Positions 53,050 to 61,969 of a stretch of 64,000 nt of DNA are shown piece by piece. Positions within the stretch are counted from its first letter, which is position 1; each line of letters starts with the position of its first letter. This DNA comes from Saccharopolyspora oryzae. GTDB taxonomy: Bacteria; Actinomycetota; Actinomycetes; Mycobacteriales; Pseudonocardiaceae. A program made the position numbers and the translations under genes. The notes under the pieces were generated by a model. It did not search any database. It was not told the origin of the DNA and saw nothing but the letters and a program-made list of their open reading frames with translations. Location: contig NZ_JAQGLA010000031.1 in assembly GCF_027853915.1 (NCBI RefSeq), positions 1 to 64,000 of the forward strand, read 5' to 3'.

Positions 53050-54162
53050 CTAGTTGCGCTCCGCAGCCTGCTGCTCCGCGGCCTGGGCCGCGGAGCGCAA
53101 CTGCCGCAGTTCCTCGTTGACCGCGTCCAGCTGCCGCTCGGCTCGATCTGCGCGCGTCTGCGACTGCGACTGCGCGTCGCGCAGGACCGCCAACTGCTGC
53201 GCGGCGGCCTCACGTTCGGTCTGCAAGCGCTCAGCGGCCTCCGCCCGCGCCTGCCGCAGCTCCTCGGCCTGCTGCCGGCGCAGCGCGTCGAGTTCGTCGC
53301 GCTGACGGCGCACCTCAGCACGCGCTTCCTCCGCCGCGCGCTTGAGCTCGTCGAGCTGGGCCTGCGCGGTCTCGGCGGACTGCTCGGCACGCGCCGCGCG
53401 CTCGGTAGCCGCGGCCTGTTGCCGCCCGGCCTCAGCGATCTGCTCGCGGGCTCGTTCCTGCGCTGCCTGAACTTCGGCCGCGGCCGCGGCCTTGGCCTGC
53501 TCGATGGCCTCGCGCGCTTCGGCGACCTGCTGGTCGGCTTCGCGGCGGGCGGCGGTCCTGGCGACCTCGGCTTCGTTGCGGGCGGCTTCGACGTCCTGCT
53601 GCGCCTGCTGCTGGGCTGCTCGCGCTTGCTCCACGGCATCGTCCCGTTCCTTGCGGGCGCGCTCGGCGTCGTGACCGGCCTGTTCGGCAGCGGCAGCGGC
53701 GTCCTCGGCCGCTTCGTCGGCGGCGGTGCGCGCCTGCTCGGCCTCGCGGCGCTGCTGCTGCGCGGTGGCCAAGGCCTGCTCGGCCTGCGCGATGCGGTGC
53801 GCGGCCTCGGCCTGGGCTGCTTGGATCTGCGCTTCGGCCGCGCTGGGATCGGTGATCGTAGCCAGTTCGTCGAGCCCGGCGCGAAGATTCCGGGTCAATT
53901 GCTCCGAAAGGAGGCGGTACTGCCGCACCAGCTCCTCGGCCCGCACCCGCGCCCCGTCGTACTCCGCCGACGGCGCGGGGACGTCGGGGAGCTGTTCCTG
54001 CGCGGCCTGCAGGCGCTGCCGCTGCTTCCAGGCCCGCCACCGGGTGTGCTCGGGAAGGTCGCAGTACTCCGCCGGTCGCCCGGGCCCGGAACTGCGCACG
54101 ATCTCCCGCGAACACCCCGGGTACCGGCACACCCCGTCCTGCTCGGCAGCCACCTCACCCAT
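53050..54162 (-). CDS. Cys-motif plus long coiled-coil protein
   Basis: The 370-residue protein starts with a Cys/His motif (CRYPGCSREIV then YCDLPEHTRWRAWKQRQRL) and continues from about residue 95 to the end as an uninterrupted Ala/Glu/Arg-rich coiled coil. The pattern resembles KfrA-like plasmid proteins, but no KfrA helix-turn-helix is seen. A TACCGT box lies 6 nt before the ATG (leaderless). It is divergent from the pentapeptide-repeat gene, which also begins with a Cys cluster. Confidence 0.72.
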   Translation of the reverse strand: MGEVAAEQDGVCRYPGCSREIVRSSGPGRPAEYCDLPEHTRWRAWKQRQRLQAAQEQLPDVPAPSAEYDGARVRAEELVRQYRLLSEQLTRNLRAGLDELATITDPSAAEAQIQAAQAEAAHRIAQAEQALATAQQQRREAEQARTAADEAAEDAAAAAEQAGHDAERARKERDDAVEQARAAQQQAQQDVEAARNEAEVARTAARREADQQVAEAREAIEQAKAAAAAEVQAAQERAREQIAEAGRQQAAATERAARAEQSAETAQAQLDELKRAAEEARAEVRRQRDELDALRRQQAEELRQARAEAAERLQTEREAAAQQLAVLRDAQSQSQTRADRAERQLDAVNEELRQLRSAAQAAEQQAAERN

Positions 54163-54249
54163 GCCTGGACGGTACCGAAGCCGACCTCGACGACCCGGGT
54201 CGGGGACAATGGGCGCACCCCCGCACGTCGACCAGGAAGCACCCCCGCG

Positions 54250-55071
54250 TTGTCGCACCCGAACCCCACCCCGGCCGATCTCGAACTGCGCGCCGACTGC
54301 AGCAGCTGCGCCGGGCTGTGCTGCGTGGCCCTGCCCTTCGCCGCCTCCGCCGACTTCGCCGTCGACAAGGCAGCCGGAACGCCGTGCACGAACCTGCTGG
54401 CGGACTTCCGCTGCGGCATCCACGCCCACCTGCGCGAGCGCGGTTTCTCCGGGTGCACGGTCTTCGACTGCTTCGGCGCGGGCCAGAAGGTCACCCAGGT
54501 GACCTTCACCGACCGCGACTGGCGGCAGCACCCGGACAGCTCCGGGCAGATGTTCACCGCCTTCGCCGTGATGCGCCAGTTGCACGAACTGCTGTGGTAC
54601 CTCGCCGATGCGCTGACCCGCCCGGCCGCCAGCGCCGTACACGACGAGGTGCGCCGCGCGGTGCAGGAGGTCGACGCGCTCACCCGCAGCGACGCCGAGA
54701 CGATCACCGGGGTCGATGTCGCCGCGGTGCGCCAGGACGTCAACACCTTGCTGGTGCGCACCAGCGAACTGGTCCGCGCCGAGGTCGGCGGGCGCACCAA
54801 GAACCACCGCAGCGCCGACCTCATCGGTGCCTCCAAGCGGGGTGCGAACTTGCGGGGCGCGAATTTGCGCGGAGCGCTGCTCATCGCCGCTGACCTGCGA
54901 GGAGCGGATCTGCGCTCGGCCGATGTGATCGGCGCGGACTTCCGCGACACCGACCTGCGCGGCGCCGACCTCACCGACGCCCTGTTCCTCACCCAGGCCC
55001 AGGTCAACGCCGCCAAGGGCGATGCCACAACCAAGATCCCCGCCAGGTTGGACCGCCCCGGGCACTGGTGA
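54250..55071 (+). CDS. Cys-rich N-terminal domain plus pentapeptide-repeat protein
   Basis: The protein of about 273 residues opens with CSSCAGLCCVALPF and CGIHAHLRERGFSGCTVFDCFG, a Cys cluster like those in YkgJ-type metal-binding domains. After a helical middle, the C-terminal 60 residues are pentapeptide repeats (ANLRGANLRGALLIAADLRG). Start TTG 54250 is chosen because family members begin here. Such beta-helix proteins can mimic DNA, but the role is unknown. It ends next to the convergent MFS stop. Confidence 0.8.
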   Translation: MSHPNPTPADLELRADCSSCAGLCCVALPFAASADFAVDKAAGTPCTNLLADFRCGIHAHLRERGFSGCTVFDCFGAGQKVTQVTFTDRDWRQHPDSSGQMFTAFAVMRQLHELLWYLADALTRPAASAVHDEVRRAVQEVDALTRSDAETITGVDVAAVRQDVNTLLVRTSELVRAEVGGRTKNHRSADLIGASKRGANLRGANLRGALLIAADLRGADLRSADVIGADFRDTDLRGADLTDALFLTQAQVNAAKGDATTKIPARLDRPGHW

Positions 55072-56568
55072 TCAGCTGTTGTCCGGGGCCGGACGCAGCA
55101 GCCCGATCGCCGCGACGGCCAAACCGGCCAGCACCACCGCACCGATGATCCCCACGATGTTGATCCCGCTGGTGAACGCCTCCCGAGCAGCCTCGAGCAC
55201 ACCAGCGGCGGTCGGAGCGTGCTGCTGTTCGGCCAGCGCGACCGCTCCCGCGAGGGTTTCCCCGGCCTGAGCCGGTGCGCCCGACATCTGCGCCTGGTAG
55301 ACGGCCGTGACCATCGTGCCCATCACCGCCACGCCGAGTCCGACGCCGAGCTCACCGCTGGTCTCCGAAAGCGCCGCAGCCGCCCCGGTGCGCTCCGGTG
55401 GTGCGCTGCCCACGACCAGATCGGTGGTCAGCACACCCATGGGGCTCAACCCGGCGGTGACCAGCGCAGTGGCCAGCACGGCAGCGGGCGCGCTGCTGCC
55501 GTCGAGCGCGGTGAACAGCACGAAGCCCACCACCGAGATCACCGCACCCGCCGCGATCACCCGTGCCGGACCCCACCTCCGTGCCACCACGGGAGCCAGC
55601 AGCGAGGAGCCGGCTGAAGCGATGGCCACGACCGTCAACCACATCCCGGTCCGCAGCGGCGAGAGCCCGGCGACGCCTTGCAGGAACTGCGGAACCAGGT
55701 AGAACACCCCGTTGACCACCAGCAGTCCCATCAGCAGCAGCACCAGCGCCGTGCTGAAAGTGCGGTTGTTGAACAGCCGCACATCCACCAGCGGGTCGGA
55801 CATGCGCCGCTGCCTGCGCACGAAGAGCGCTCCAGCGACCGCTCCGATCACCAGCGCTGCCAGTGGGACGAGGTCGGGGCCGTGGTGGGCGATCTCCTTG
55901 AACCCGTAGACGACCGGCACGATCGTCAGCAGCGACAACAGCACGCTGGCCGGATCGAGCCGACCTGCGTGCTGCGGACGGTGTTCGGGCAGCAGCCACG
56001 GTCCGAGCAGCAGCACCAGCGCCATGACCGGCACGGCCAGCAGGAACACCGAACCCCACCAGAACGCCTCCAGCAGCATCCCGCCGATCAGCGGGCCGAC
56101 CGCCACACCGGCGGTGAACGTCGTCATCCACACCGCGATCGCCACCGACCGCTGCGCGGGATCGGTGAACATGGTGCGGATCAGCGCCAGGGTGGAGGGC
56201 ATCAGCGTCGCCCCGGTGATCCCCAGCAGCGCGCGGGCGGTGATGAGCAGTTCGGCGCTGGGGGCGAACGCGGCCAGCAGCGACGCTGCGGCGAAGGCGG
56301 CTGAACCGATCAGCAGCAGCCGACGACGGCCGATCCGGTCGCCCAACGTGCCCATCGTGACGAGGAACCCGGCGATGAGGAACCCGTAGGCGTCCATGAT
56401 CCACAACGCTTGGGTGCTGGTCGGGCGCAGTTGCGCGGTCAGGTGCGGCGCGGCGAGGTAGAGCACGCTGACGTCCATGGCCAGCACCAGCAGCGGCAGC
56501 GCGAGCACGGCCAGTCCAGCCCACTCCCGCGCCCCGGCGCGATTTCGTCGTTTCTCATCAACAGTCAT
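55072..56568 (-). CDS. DHA2-family MFS drug exporter
   Basis: The 498-residue protein has 14 hydrophobic spans and SmvA/EmrB motifs: AMDVSVLYLAAPHLTAQL, WIMDAYGFLIAGFLVTMGTL, GDRIGRRRLLLIG and LLGITGATLMPSTLALIRTMF. It is a proton-driven efflux pump for cationic drugs or quaternary amines. Three CTCGAA half-sites and a palindrome lie directly before the ATG, so it is likely repressed by a TetR-type protein encoded elsewhere. Confidence 0.9.
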   Translation of the reverse strand: MTVDEKRRNRAGAREWAGLAVLALPLLVLAMDVSVLYLAAPHLTAQLRPTSTQALWIMDAYGFLIAGFLVTMGTLGDRIGRRRLLLIGSAAFAAASLLAAFAPSAELLITARALLGITGATLMPSTLALIRTMFTDPAQRSVAIAVWMTTFTAGVAVGPLIGGMLLEAFWWGSVFLLAVPVMALVLLLGPWLLPEHRPQHAGRLDPASVLLSLLTIVPVVYGFKEIAHHGPDLVPLAALVIGAVAGALFVRRQRRMSDPLVDVRLFNNRTFSTALVLLLMGLLVVNGVFYLVPQFLQGVAGLSPLRTGMWLTVVAIASAGSSLLAPVVARRWGPARVIAAGAVISVVGFVLFTALDGSSAPAAVLATALVTAGLSPMGVLTTDLVVGSAPPERTGAAAALSETSGELGVGLGVAVMGTMVTAVYQAQMSGAPAQAGETLAGAVALAEQQHAPTAAGVLEAAREAFTSGINIVGIIGAVVLAGLAVAAIGLLRPAPDNS

Positions 56569-56577
56569 GTGCCGATG

Positions 56578-56621
56578 CTCGAACTTCGAGATAACTCGAA
56601 GTCAATGCGGAATTTCCGCAT
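56578..56621. promoter_or_regulatory. repeated CTCGAA operator region of the DHA2 exporter
   Basis: CTCGAA-C-TTCGAG (56578-56590) is immediately followed by ATAA and CTCGAAGT, so ACTTCGAG (56583-56590) and CTCGAAGT (56595-56602) also form an inverted repeat. A second palindrome ATGCGGAA-T-TTCCGCAT lies at 56605-56621. The block is 10-50 bp upstream of the efflux gene and is a good repressor site candidate. Confidence 0.6.
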
Positions 56622-56720
56622 CACCCGGGGTGTTGCGAACTCGACACGCGTCCACTGCCGACCGGCGGGGGACATCCGGGATTCCGGTGGGGGTTCGGAA
56701 GCGGATGGCATGATCAGCGG

Positions 56721-57467
56721 ATGCGTCCCATCACCATCATCACCGGTGGCAGTCGAGGAATCGGCGCGGCCACCGCGTTGTGGCTGGCCCGCGCCGGACA
56801 CGACCTCGCGCTCTGCTACCGCGGGAACCGCAGCAGCGCCGAGGAAGTCGCGGACCAGGTCACCTCGCACGGGGGGCGCTGCGTGCTGGTGCGCGCCGAC
56901 GTCAGCCAGGAATCCGATGTGGACCGGCTGTTCGACGAGACCGCCGAGCAGCTGGGCCCGGTGACCGGTCTGGTCAACAACGCCGGGCTGACCGCGCACG
57001 TCGGCGACCTGGCCGACACCCCGGTCGAGGTGATCCGGCAGGTCATCGACGTCAACTTCCTCGGCACCGTGCTCTGCTCGCGCCGCGCCGCGCAGGTGAT
57101 GTCCACCCGGCGCGGCGGGCCAGGCGGGGCGATCGTCAACGTCTCCTCCGGTGCCGCCACGCTCGGCGCGGCCCACGAGTACGTCCACTACGCCGGCGCC
57201 AAGGCCGCAGTGGACGCCTTCACCGCCGGTTTGGCCAAGGAGCTCGCCCAGGACGGGGTGCGGGTCAACGCGGTGGCACCGGGCCTGGTGCGCACCGACA
57301 TCCACGCCGGTGCCGGTGTTCCCGAACGCCTCGAGACCGCCGTGTCGCGAGTGCCGATGGGCCGCGCCGGGGAACCCGAGGACATCGCGCCGGCCATCGG
57401 CTGGCTGCTCGGTCCGGAATCGGCCTACACCAGCGGGGCCGTGCTGCGCGTCGCCGGCGGGCTGTGA
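56721..57467 (+). CDS. SDR-family oxidoreductase
   Basis: The 248-residue SDR has ITGGSRGIGAATAL, NNAGLTAHVG, Ser in NVSSGAATLG, Tyr-Lys in YVHYAGAKAAVDAF and APGLVRTDIH. It resembles glucose 1-dehydrogenase/FabG-like reductases. The ATG at 56721 is divergent from the efflux gene at 56568, so the operator block between them may affect both. Confidence 0.9.
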   Translation: MRPITIITGGSRGIGAATALWLARAGHDLALCYRGNRSSAEEVADQVTSHGGRCVLVRADVSQESDVDRLFDETAEQLGPVTGLVNNAGLTAHVGDLADTPVEVIRQVIDVNFLGTVLCSRRAAQVMSTRRGGPGGAIVNVSSGAATLGAAHEYVHYAGAKAAVDAFTAGLAKELAQDGVRVNAVAPGLVRTDIHAGAGVPERLETAVSRVPMGRAGEPEDIAPAIGWLLGPESAYTSGAVLRVAGGL

Positions 57468-57506
57468 AGCGGAAAACCGGTTGCTGCGGCCCCTAACCTG
57501 GAGGTC

Positions 57507-58652
57507 GTGGGTGAGTCGTTGCTGGTCAACTTCGTCTACTGCCACCCGGTCGGGCATGCCGTGGAGGCGCTGCAGTACGCCCTGGGCTACCGGCGGGCCG
57601 ATCCGGACCGGCGCATCGGGGTGGTGCTCAACTCCGCGACCGCGGTGCAGCTGGCCGACTGGTGCGACGCGATCGACGACGTGTACACAGTGGACATCGA
57701 CGTGTTCGAGCCCCCTGGTCCCGAGGTCCTGGCGCACGTCCCGGCCGAGTGGGACTGGGTAGTCGACGACCCGCGCGGCCACCAGGCCTGGCAGCACCAG
57801 TACTTCCCCGGCCTGAAGCACTACTACGAGCTCGCCGCCCAGCACTTCCGCACCACCAACGGCCACACCCAGGTCGGCGCACCCGCACCGTCCTACCGAC
57901 CGCGCAACCCGCTCCGGCTGGCGCTGCCACAGCCCGCCCGGGACTGGGCCGCCGAGCTGCTGCCCGACCACGACGGTCCCACGATCGCCGTGCTGCCCGG
58001 TGGCAGCGCCGAACGCTGGCGCTACCCGTCGCTGGCGTCGTGGCAGCACGTCCTGGAGGCCTTCGCGCAACGCTGGCCGCAGGCCCGGTTCTGCCTGACC
58101 GGCAAGCACGCCGACGACGGGCGCACCAGCACCGGCTTCACCCACGCGGAGTTCGAAGCCCTGGCCGAGGTCGCCCCGCACGTGGTGTGGGCCGTCGACG
58201 TCCCGCTGGCGCAGCAGCTGGCCGCGCTGCAGCGCTGCGACATGCTGCTGTCCCCGCACAGCGGATTCGCCTTCGCCGCGATGGCCGCGGGCACACCGTG
58301 GCTGGCGCTGGCGGGCAACGACTGGGCCGAGTACTACTTCAACCCCGGCGTGCCGTTCCACTCCGTGCTGCCCGACCTGCAGCGCTTCCCCTGCTACCTG
58401 CTGCTGGGCAACACCCCCGACCCGGTCGAGGACGACGGTCCCCGCTCCCCGAGCATGTCGGCGGCCCGCATCGACGCAGACCTGCCCGCGCTCCTCGACG
58501 GAGCGGCACTGCTGCTGGCCGGCCAGGACTTCGATACCGCGATGCGCGACCACGCTGCCCGTGTGCACGCGCTGTTCGGCGGCCGCACCGAGCTGATGTA
58601 CTCAGTGGACGACCTGCTGGTCTCCCACCTCCCGGCCCCGCCTGAGCGATGA
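57507..58652 (+). CDS. GT9-like glycosyltransferase-fold protein
   Basis: The 381-residue protein has two Rossmann-like halves, with an N-terminal VNFVYCHPVGHAVEALQYALGY and a C-terminal TIAVLPGGSAERWRYPSLASW and MLLSPHSGFAFAAMAAGTPWLAL. This layout resembles the ADP-heptose:LPS (GT9) family, although actinobacteria lack LPS, so the sugar acceptor is unknown. A TAACCT box lies 7 nt before the GTG and overlaps a GGAGGT. Confidence 0.65.
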   Translation: MGESLLVNFVYCHPVGHAVEALQYALGYRRADPDRRIGVVLNSATAVQLADWCDAIDDVYTVDIDVFEPPGPEVLAHVPAEWDWVVDDPRGHQAWQHQYFPGLKHYYELAAQHFRTTNGHTQVGAPAPSYRPRNPLRLALPQPARDWAAELLPDHDGPTIAVLPGGSAERWRYPSLASWQHVLEAFAQRWPQARFCLTGKHADDGRTSTGFTHAEFEALAEVAPHVVWAVDVPLAQQLAALQRCDMLLSPHSGFAFAAMAAGTPWLALAGNDWAEYYFNPGVPFHSVLPDLQRFPCYLLLGNTPDPVEDDGPRSPSMSAARIDADLPALLDGAALLLAGQDFDTAMRDHAARVHALFGGRTELMYSVDDLLVSHLPAPPER

Positions 58653-58667
58653 GGCCGCTGGAGGCCG

Positions 58668-59357
58668 TCACGGCGTGCGGAATCCCCGGAAGGTCACGCG
58701 TTTGCGGGTTTCGAAGCCCAACCGCTCGTAGAGGGCGATCGCGCCGGTGTTGGTTTCCACGACGTGCAGGAAAGGACGTTCACCGCGCGCCACGATGCGC
58801 GCGACGAGTGCGTTGATCAGGTGGGCGGCGTGGCCTCGCCCGCGCGCTTCGGGCGCGGTGCACACGGCGCTGATCTCGGTCCAGCCCGGCGGCCGGAGTC
58901 GCTCACCGGCCATGGCCTCCAACGCACCGCCGTCGCGGATGCCGAGGTAGGTGCCGAGTTCGCGGGTGCGCGACCAGAACGGGCCCGGACGGGTCCGCTC
59001 GACCAGGTCCAGCATGTCCGGCACGTCCTGCTCGCCCAGCTCGACCACACCGGTGGTCGCCGCGGGATTCGGCCGGTCGTGGCCGGCCCAGATCATCTGG
59101 AGACCGTCGAGTTCGAAGACCGGTTCCCAGTCCGACGGCGGTGTTGCCGCGCAGCTGAACATGTCGGCGAACTGCCCGGGCCCGAGCAGCCGGGCGAGAT
59201 CGTTCCAGGCGTCCGGCTCCGAGGTGATCGACGAGAACGTCGCAACGCCCGGCGCGTAGGTGGCGGCCCGGCCGATTCGACGAGCCAGGTGCGCGTGGTT
59301 CCCGCGGAGCGACTCACCCACCGGATCGTCGAGTACGGTGACCTGACACTCCACCAT
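58668..59357 (-). CDS. GNAT-family N-acetyltransferase
   Basis: The 229-residue protein has the GNAT core in its C-terminal half: EISAVCTAPEARGRGHAAHL (acetyl-CoA loop) and HVVETNTGAIALYERLGFET. The N-terminal part is a degenerate half-domain, as in FR47-type proteins. Substrate is unknown. GAGAGG precedes the ATG. Confidence 0.87.
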   Translation of the reverse strand: MVECQVTVLDDPVGESLRGNHAHLARRIGRAATYAPGVATFSSITSEPDAWNDLARLLGPGQFADMFSCAATPPSDWEPVFELDGLQMIWAGHDRPNPAATTGVVELGEQDVPDMLDLVERTRPGPFWSRTRELGTYLGIRDGGALEAMAGERLRPPGWTEISAVCTAPEARGRGHAAHLINALVARIVARGERPFLHVVETNTGAIALYERLGFETRKRVTFRGFRTP

Positions 59358-59482
59358 CGTGCTGAGCCTCTCCTGTTCGGGAACCGTGCCTGGTCATCGT
59401 ACGGACCGCCGGACCGTCCGATTCCGGGGTCGTCGCGGGGATGTCCAGCGCTGATCGGGGTTGTAGTGGAAGGATTGCTGCC

Positions 59483-60037
59483 GTGCTCACTTGCGTCGCG
59501 TTGTTGCGCGCGGTCAACCTCGGATCGCGCGGCAGTCTCGCCATGGCTGATCTGCGAACCGCGATCAGCGACCTCGGTGGTCGTGATGTGACGACGTACC
59601 TGCGCAGCGGCAACGTCGTGTTCACCACCGCAGAACACGACCCGCGGGTGGTGGAGCAGCAGGTACGAGCCCACTTGGCCACCGACCTGGGGTTGGACAC
59701 TGCGGTTCTGGTCCGCACCGCCGCCGAGATCACCGCCGTGGCCGAATCCCACCCCTTCGCCGGGCAGCAGGACGACCTGGCCAAGCTGCACGTGGCGTTC
59801 CTGGCCGCCGAGCCCGATGCCGAACGGGTCGCGGCGCTGGACGTGCCTGCGGGAGCCCCTGAGCAGGTGCTGCTGCGCGGCCGCGAGCTGTACCTGCACT
59901 ACCCGGCCGGTGCGGGACGGTCCAAAGTCACCGCCGCCTACCTCCAGCGCCGCTTGGGCGTGGAGCTGACCGCCCGAAACTGGCGGACGGTGACCGCACT
60001 GGCCGAGCTCGCGGGCGACCACCCGACCTCCGGGTGA
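59483..60037 (+). CDS. DUF1697 protein
   Basis: The 184-residue protein matches DUF1697: CVALLRAVNLGSRGSLAMADLR, TYLRSGNVVFTTAEHDP and RSKVTAAYLQRRLGVELTARNWRTV. The family is widespread in actinobacteria and of unknown function, with a fold like a split ferredoxin. GGAAGGA lies 8 nt before the GTG. Confidence 0.88.
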   Translation: MLTCVALLRAVNLGSRGSLAMADLRTAISDLGGRDVTTYLRSGNVVFTTAEHDPRVVEQQVRAHLATDLGLDTAVLVRTAAEITAVAESHPFAGQQDDLAKLHVAFLAAEPDAERVAALDVPAGAPEQVLLRGRELYLHYPAGAGRSKVTAAYLQRRLGVELTARNWRTVTALAELAGDHPTSG

Positions 60038-60089
60038 GCAGCGATCACCCATGCCGCGGAGCAATCAGGATTCCCGCGGGCAAGCCAGA

Positions 60090-60677
60090 TCAGCTGACGT
60101 CCGCCCGTGCGGCAGTTCCGTTCTTGCGCTGCTTGGCGTGGAAGCGCGCTTTCTTCTGACGATTCCCGCACGTGTTCATGTCGCACCACTTGCGGGTGCG
60201 GCTTTGGCTGGTGTCGAAGAAGGCGGCGCGGCAGGTCGGTGAGGCGCACAAGGCCAGTTTTCCGTCTCGTTCGCCTGCGATGATGCTGATCGCGTCGGCG
60301 GCGATCACGCTGAGGGCATCTTCCACGCTGCAAGCCGAGCTGAGCTGCCATCGCCGCTTGCCCCCAGGCGTCAGGACAGCCGCGGCCCGACCCTGAGCGC
60401 TGCAGTCGTTGATGACTTGGACAGCAGATGCGGGGAGGTCGTCCTGGATCGCGGTCGCGGTGGCGGCGGCGTGGATCGATTCCCTCAGTTCCCGAGCGAG
60501 GTCGAGCTGGGCGGTGGTGCAGGAGTCCACGGCGAGGTCGTTCACCGCCAGCCAGTCGATGAGCCGGTGCGGGGTGGGAATGCGCTCGACCGCGTCGCCC
60601 TGACGCTCCGTCAGAGTCGCCGTGAAGCTGGTCGCCAGCACGTTACCGAGGCGGAATTCGGGGAACTCGGCACGCAT
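60090..60677 (-). CDS. CGNR zinc finger/ABATE-domain regulator
   Basis: The 195-residue protein has the stress-sensor-like ABATE N-terminal domain (FRLGNVLATSFTATLTERQG) and a C-terminal CGNR zinc finger (LCASPTCRAAFFDTSQSRTRKWCD, then MNTCGNRQKKARFHAKQRK). These are DNA-binding regulators. It is divergent from the epoxide hydrolase gene and two matching 17-bp sites lie between them, so it likely controls both genes. Confidence 0.88.
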   Translation of the reverse strand: MRAEFPEFRLGNVLATSFTATLTERQGDAVERIPTPHRLIDWLAVNDLAVDSCTTAQLDLARELRESIHAAATATAIQDDLPASAVQVINDCSAQGRAAAVLTPGGKRRWQLSSACSVEDALSVIAADAISIIAGERDGKLALCASPTCRAAFFDTSQSRTRKWCDMNTCGNRQKKARFHAKQRKNGTAARADVS

Positions 60678-60679
60678 GG

Positions 60680-60737
60680 AACCACCTTAGCAGGTTGCAC
60701 ACCGGCATGAAGACAGGTAGAACCGCCTTAGCCGGTT
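60680..60737. promoter_or_regulatory. two 17-bp CGNR operators
   Basis: AACCACCTTAGCAGGTT (60680-60696) and AACCGCCTTAGCCGGTT (60721-60737) match at 15 of 17 positions. Both are imperfect dyads AACC...GGTT and their centres are 41 bp apart, about four helical turns. The first lies 2 bp before the CGNR start codon, the second near the hydrolase promoter. Confidence 0.75.
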
Positions 60738-60758
60738 CCATCATGGCCAGGAGGTCTC

Positions 60759-61931
60759 ATGCCCCGCCCAACCAGCGACGTGCAAGCATTCGAAGCCCAC
60801 GCAACTGACGCCGAGCTCGACGATCTGCGCGCGAGACTGGCCGCGACGCGGCTACCGGAGGCCGAGACGGTCCATCGCGCAGCACCCGACGCCCGCCGAT
60901 GGGAACAGGGCGTTCCGCTCGCCGACCTCGTCGACGTCGTGGACTACTGGCGCACCGAGTACGACTGGCGGTCGTTCGAAGAGCGCCTCAACCGCATCGG
61001 CCAGTTCCGCACGACCATCGATGGGCTGGGAATCCACTTCCTGCACCGCCGATCCGCCCGCGCGGACGCCACTCCTCTGGTCCTCACGCACGGCTGGCCG
61101 GACAGCATCGTTCGGTTCATCGACGCAGTGGACGAGCTGGCAGATCCGAAAGATGCCGACGCGCCTGCGTTCCACGTCGTAGTCCCGTCGCTACCCGGCT
61201 TCGGTTACAGCGACAAGCCGACCACCACCGGGTGGGGCACCGAGAAGATCGCGGCCGCATGGGTGGAACTGATGGGAAGGCTCGGCTACAGCGAGTTCAC
61301 CGCCCACGGCGGCGACTGGGGAGGCAACATCACCACAGTTCTCGGTGGCCGGTTCCCCGCACACGTCCTCGGCATCCACACCACGTTCGCGGAAGGACCG
61401 CCCGGGTTGACAACCGACGGACTGACGGCGGTCGAGCGCGAGTGGGTCGAGGAAACCCGCGATTTCTGGCGCCACCGCGCGGCGTACGCGAAGCAGCAGG
61501 CGACCCGACCGCAGACCATCGGCTACTCGCTCGTCGACTCACCGGTCGGGCTCCTCGCCTGGATCCTCGACAAGTTCGCCGAGTGGTCGGACGCCGAGGA
61601 CAGCCCGTTCGAAACGATGTCCAGGGACAGGATTCTCGACGACGTCACCCTGTACTGGCTGACGCGGACCGGCGCATCGGCGGCCCGCATCTACTACGAA
61701 AGTCACAACTCGCTGGACCCCGAACTCCGGGTCGACGTCCCCTCAGCACTCACCATGTACCCCCGCGACGTCGAGAAGTGCCCGCGCCCCTGGGCGCAGG
61801 AGCGGTACCGGCAGATCGTCCGGTGGAAGTCACCCGAAGCCGGAGGGCATTTCCCGTCGCTGGAGGTTCCCCAGTACTTCGTCAAGGACCTGCGAGAAGG
61901 CCTCGCAGCAGTGCTGGCCGCCAATCGGTGA
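60759..61931 (+). CDS. epoxide hydrolase (EHN plus alpha/beta hydrolase)
   Basis: The 390-residue protein has the N-terminal EHN domain (ELDDLRARLAATRLPEAETV, then YDWRSFEERLNRIGQF) and an alpha/beta hydrolase domain with THGWPDSIVRF, the nucleophile Asp in HGGDWGGNITT, and the His in GGHFPSLEVPQYFVKDL. It opens epoxides with water through a covalent Asp ester. It is divergent from the CGNR regulator. Confidence 0.92.
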   Translation: MPRPTSDVQAFEAHATDAELDDLRARLAATRLPEAETVHRAAPDARRWEQGVPLADLVDVVDYWRTEYDWRSFEERLNRIGQFRTTIDGLGIHFLHRRSARADATPLVLTHGWPDSIVRFIDAVDELADPKDADAPAFHVVVPSLPGFGYSDKPTTTGWGTEKIAAAWVELMGRLGYSEFTAHGGDWGGNITTVLGGRFPAHVLGIHTTFAEGPPGLTTDGLTAVEREWVEETRDFWRHRAAYAKQQATRPQTIGYSLVDSPVGLLAWILDKFAEWSDAEDSPFETMSRDRILDDVTLYWLTRTGASAARIYYESHNSLDPELRVDVPSALTMYPRDVEKCPRPWAQERYRQIVRWKSPEAGGHFPSLEVPQYFVKDLREGLAAVLAANR

Positions 61932-61969
61932 CCGCGTCAGCCTGAACGCGCCTTGGCCGGCATGGCGGA

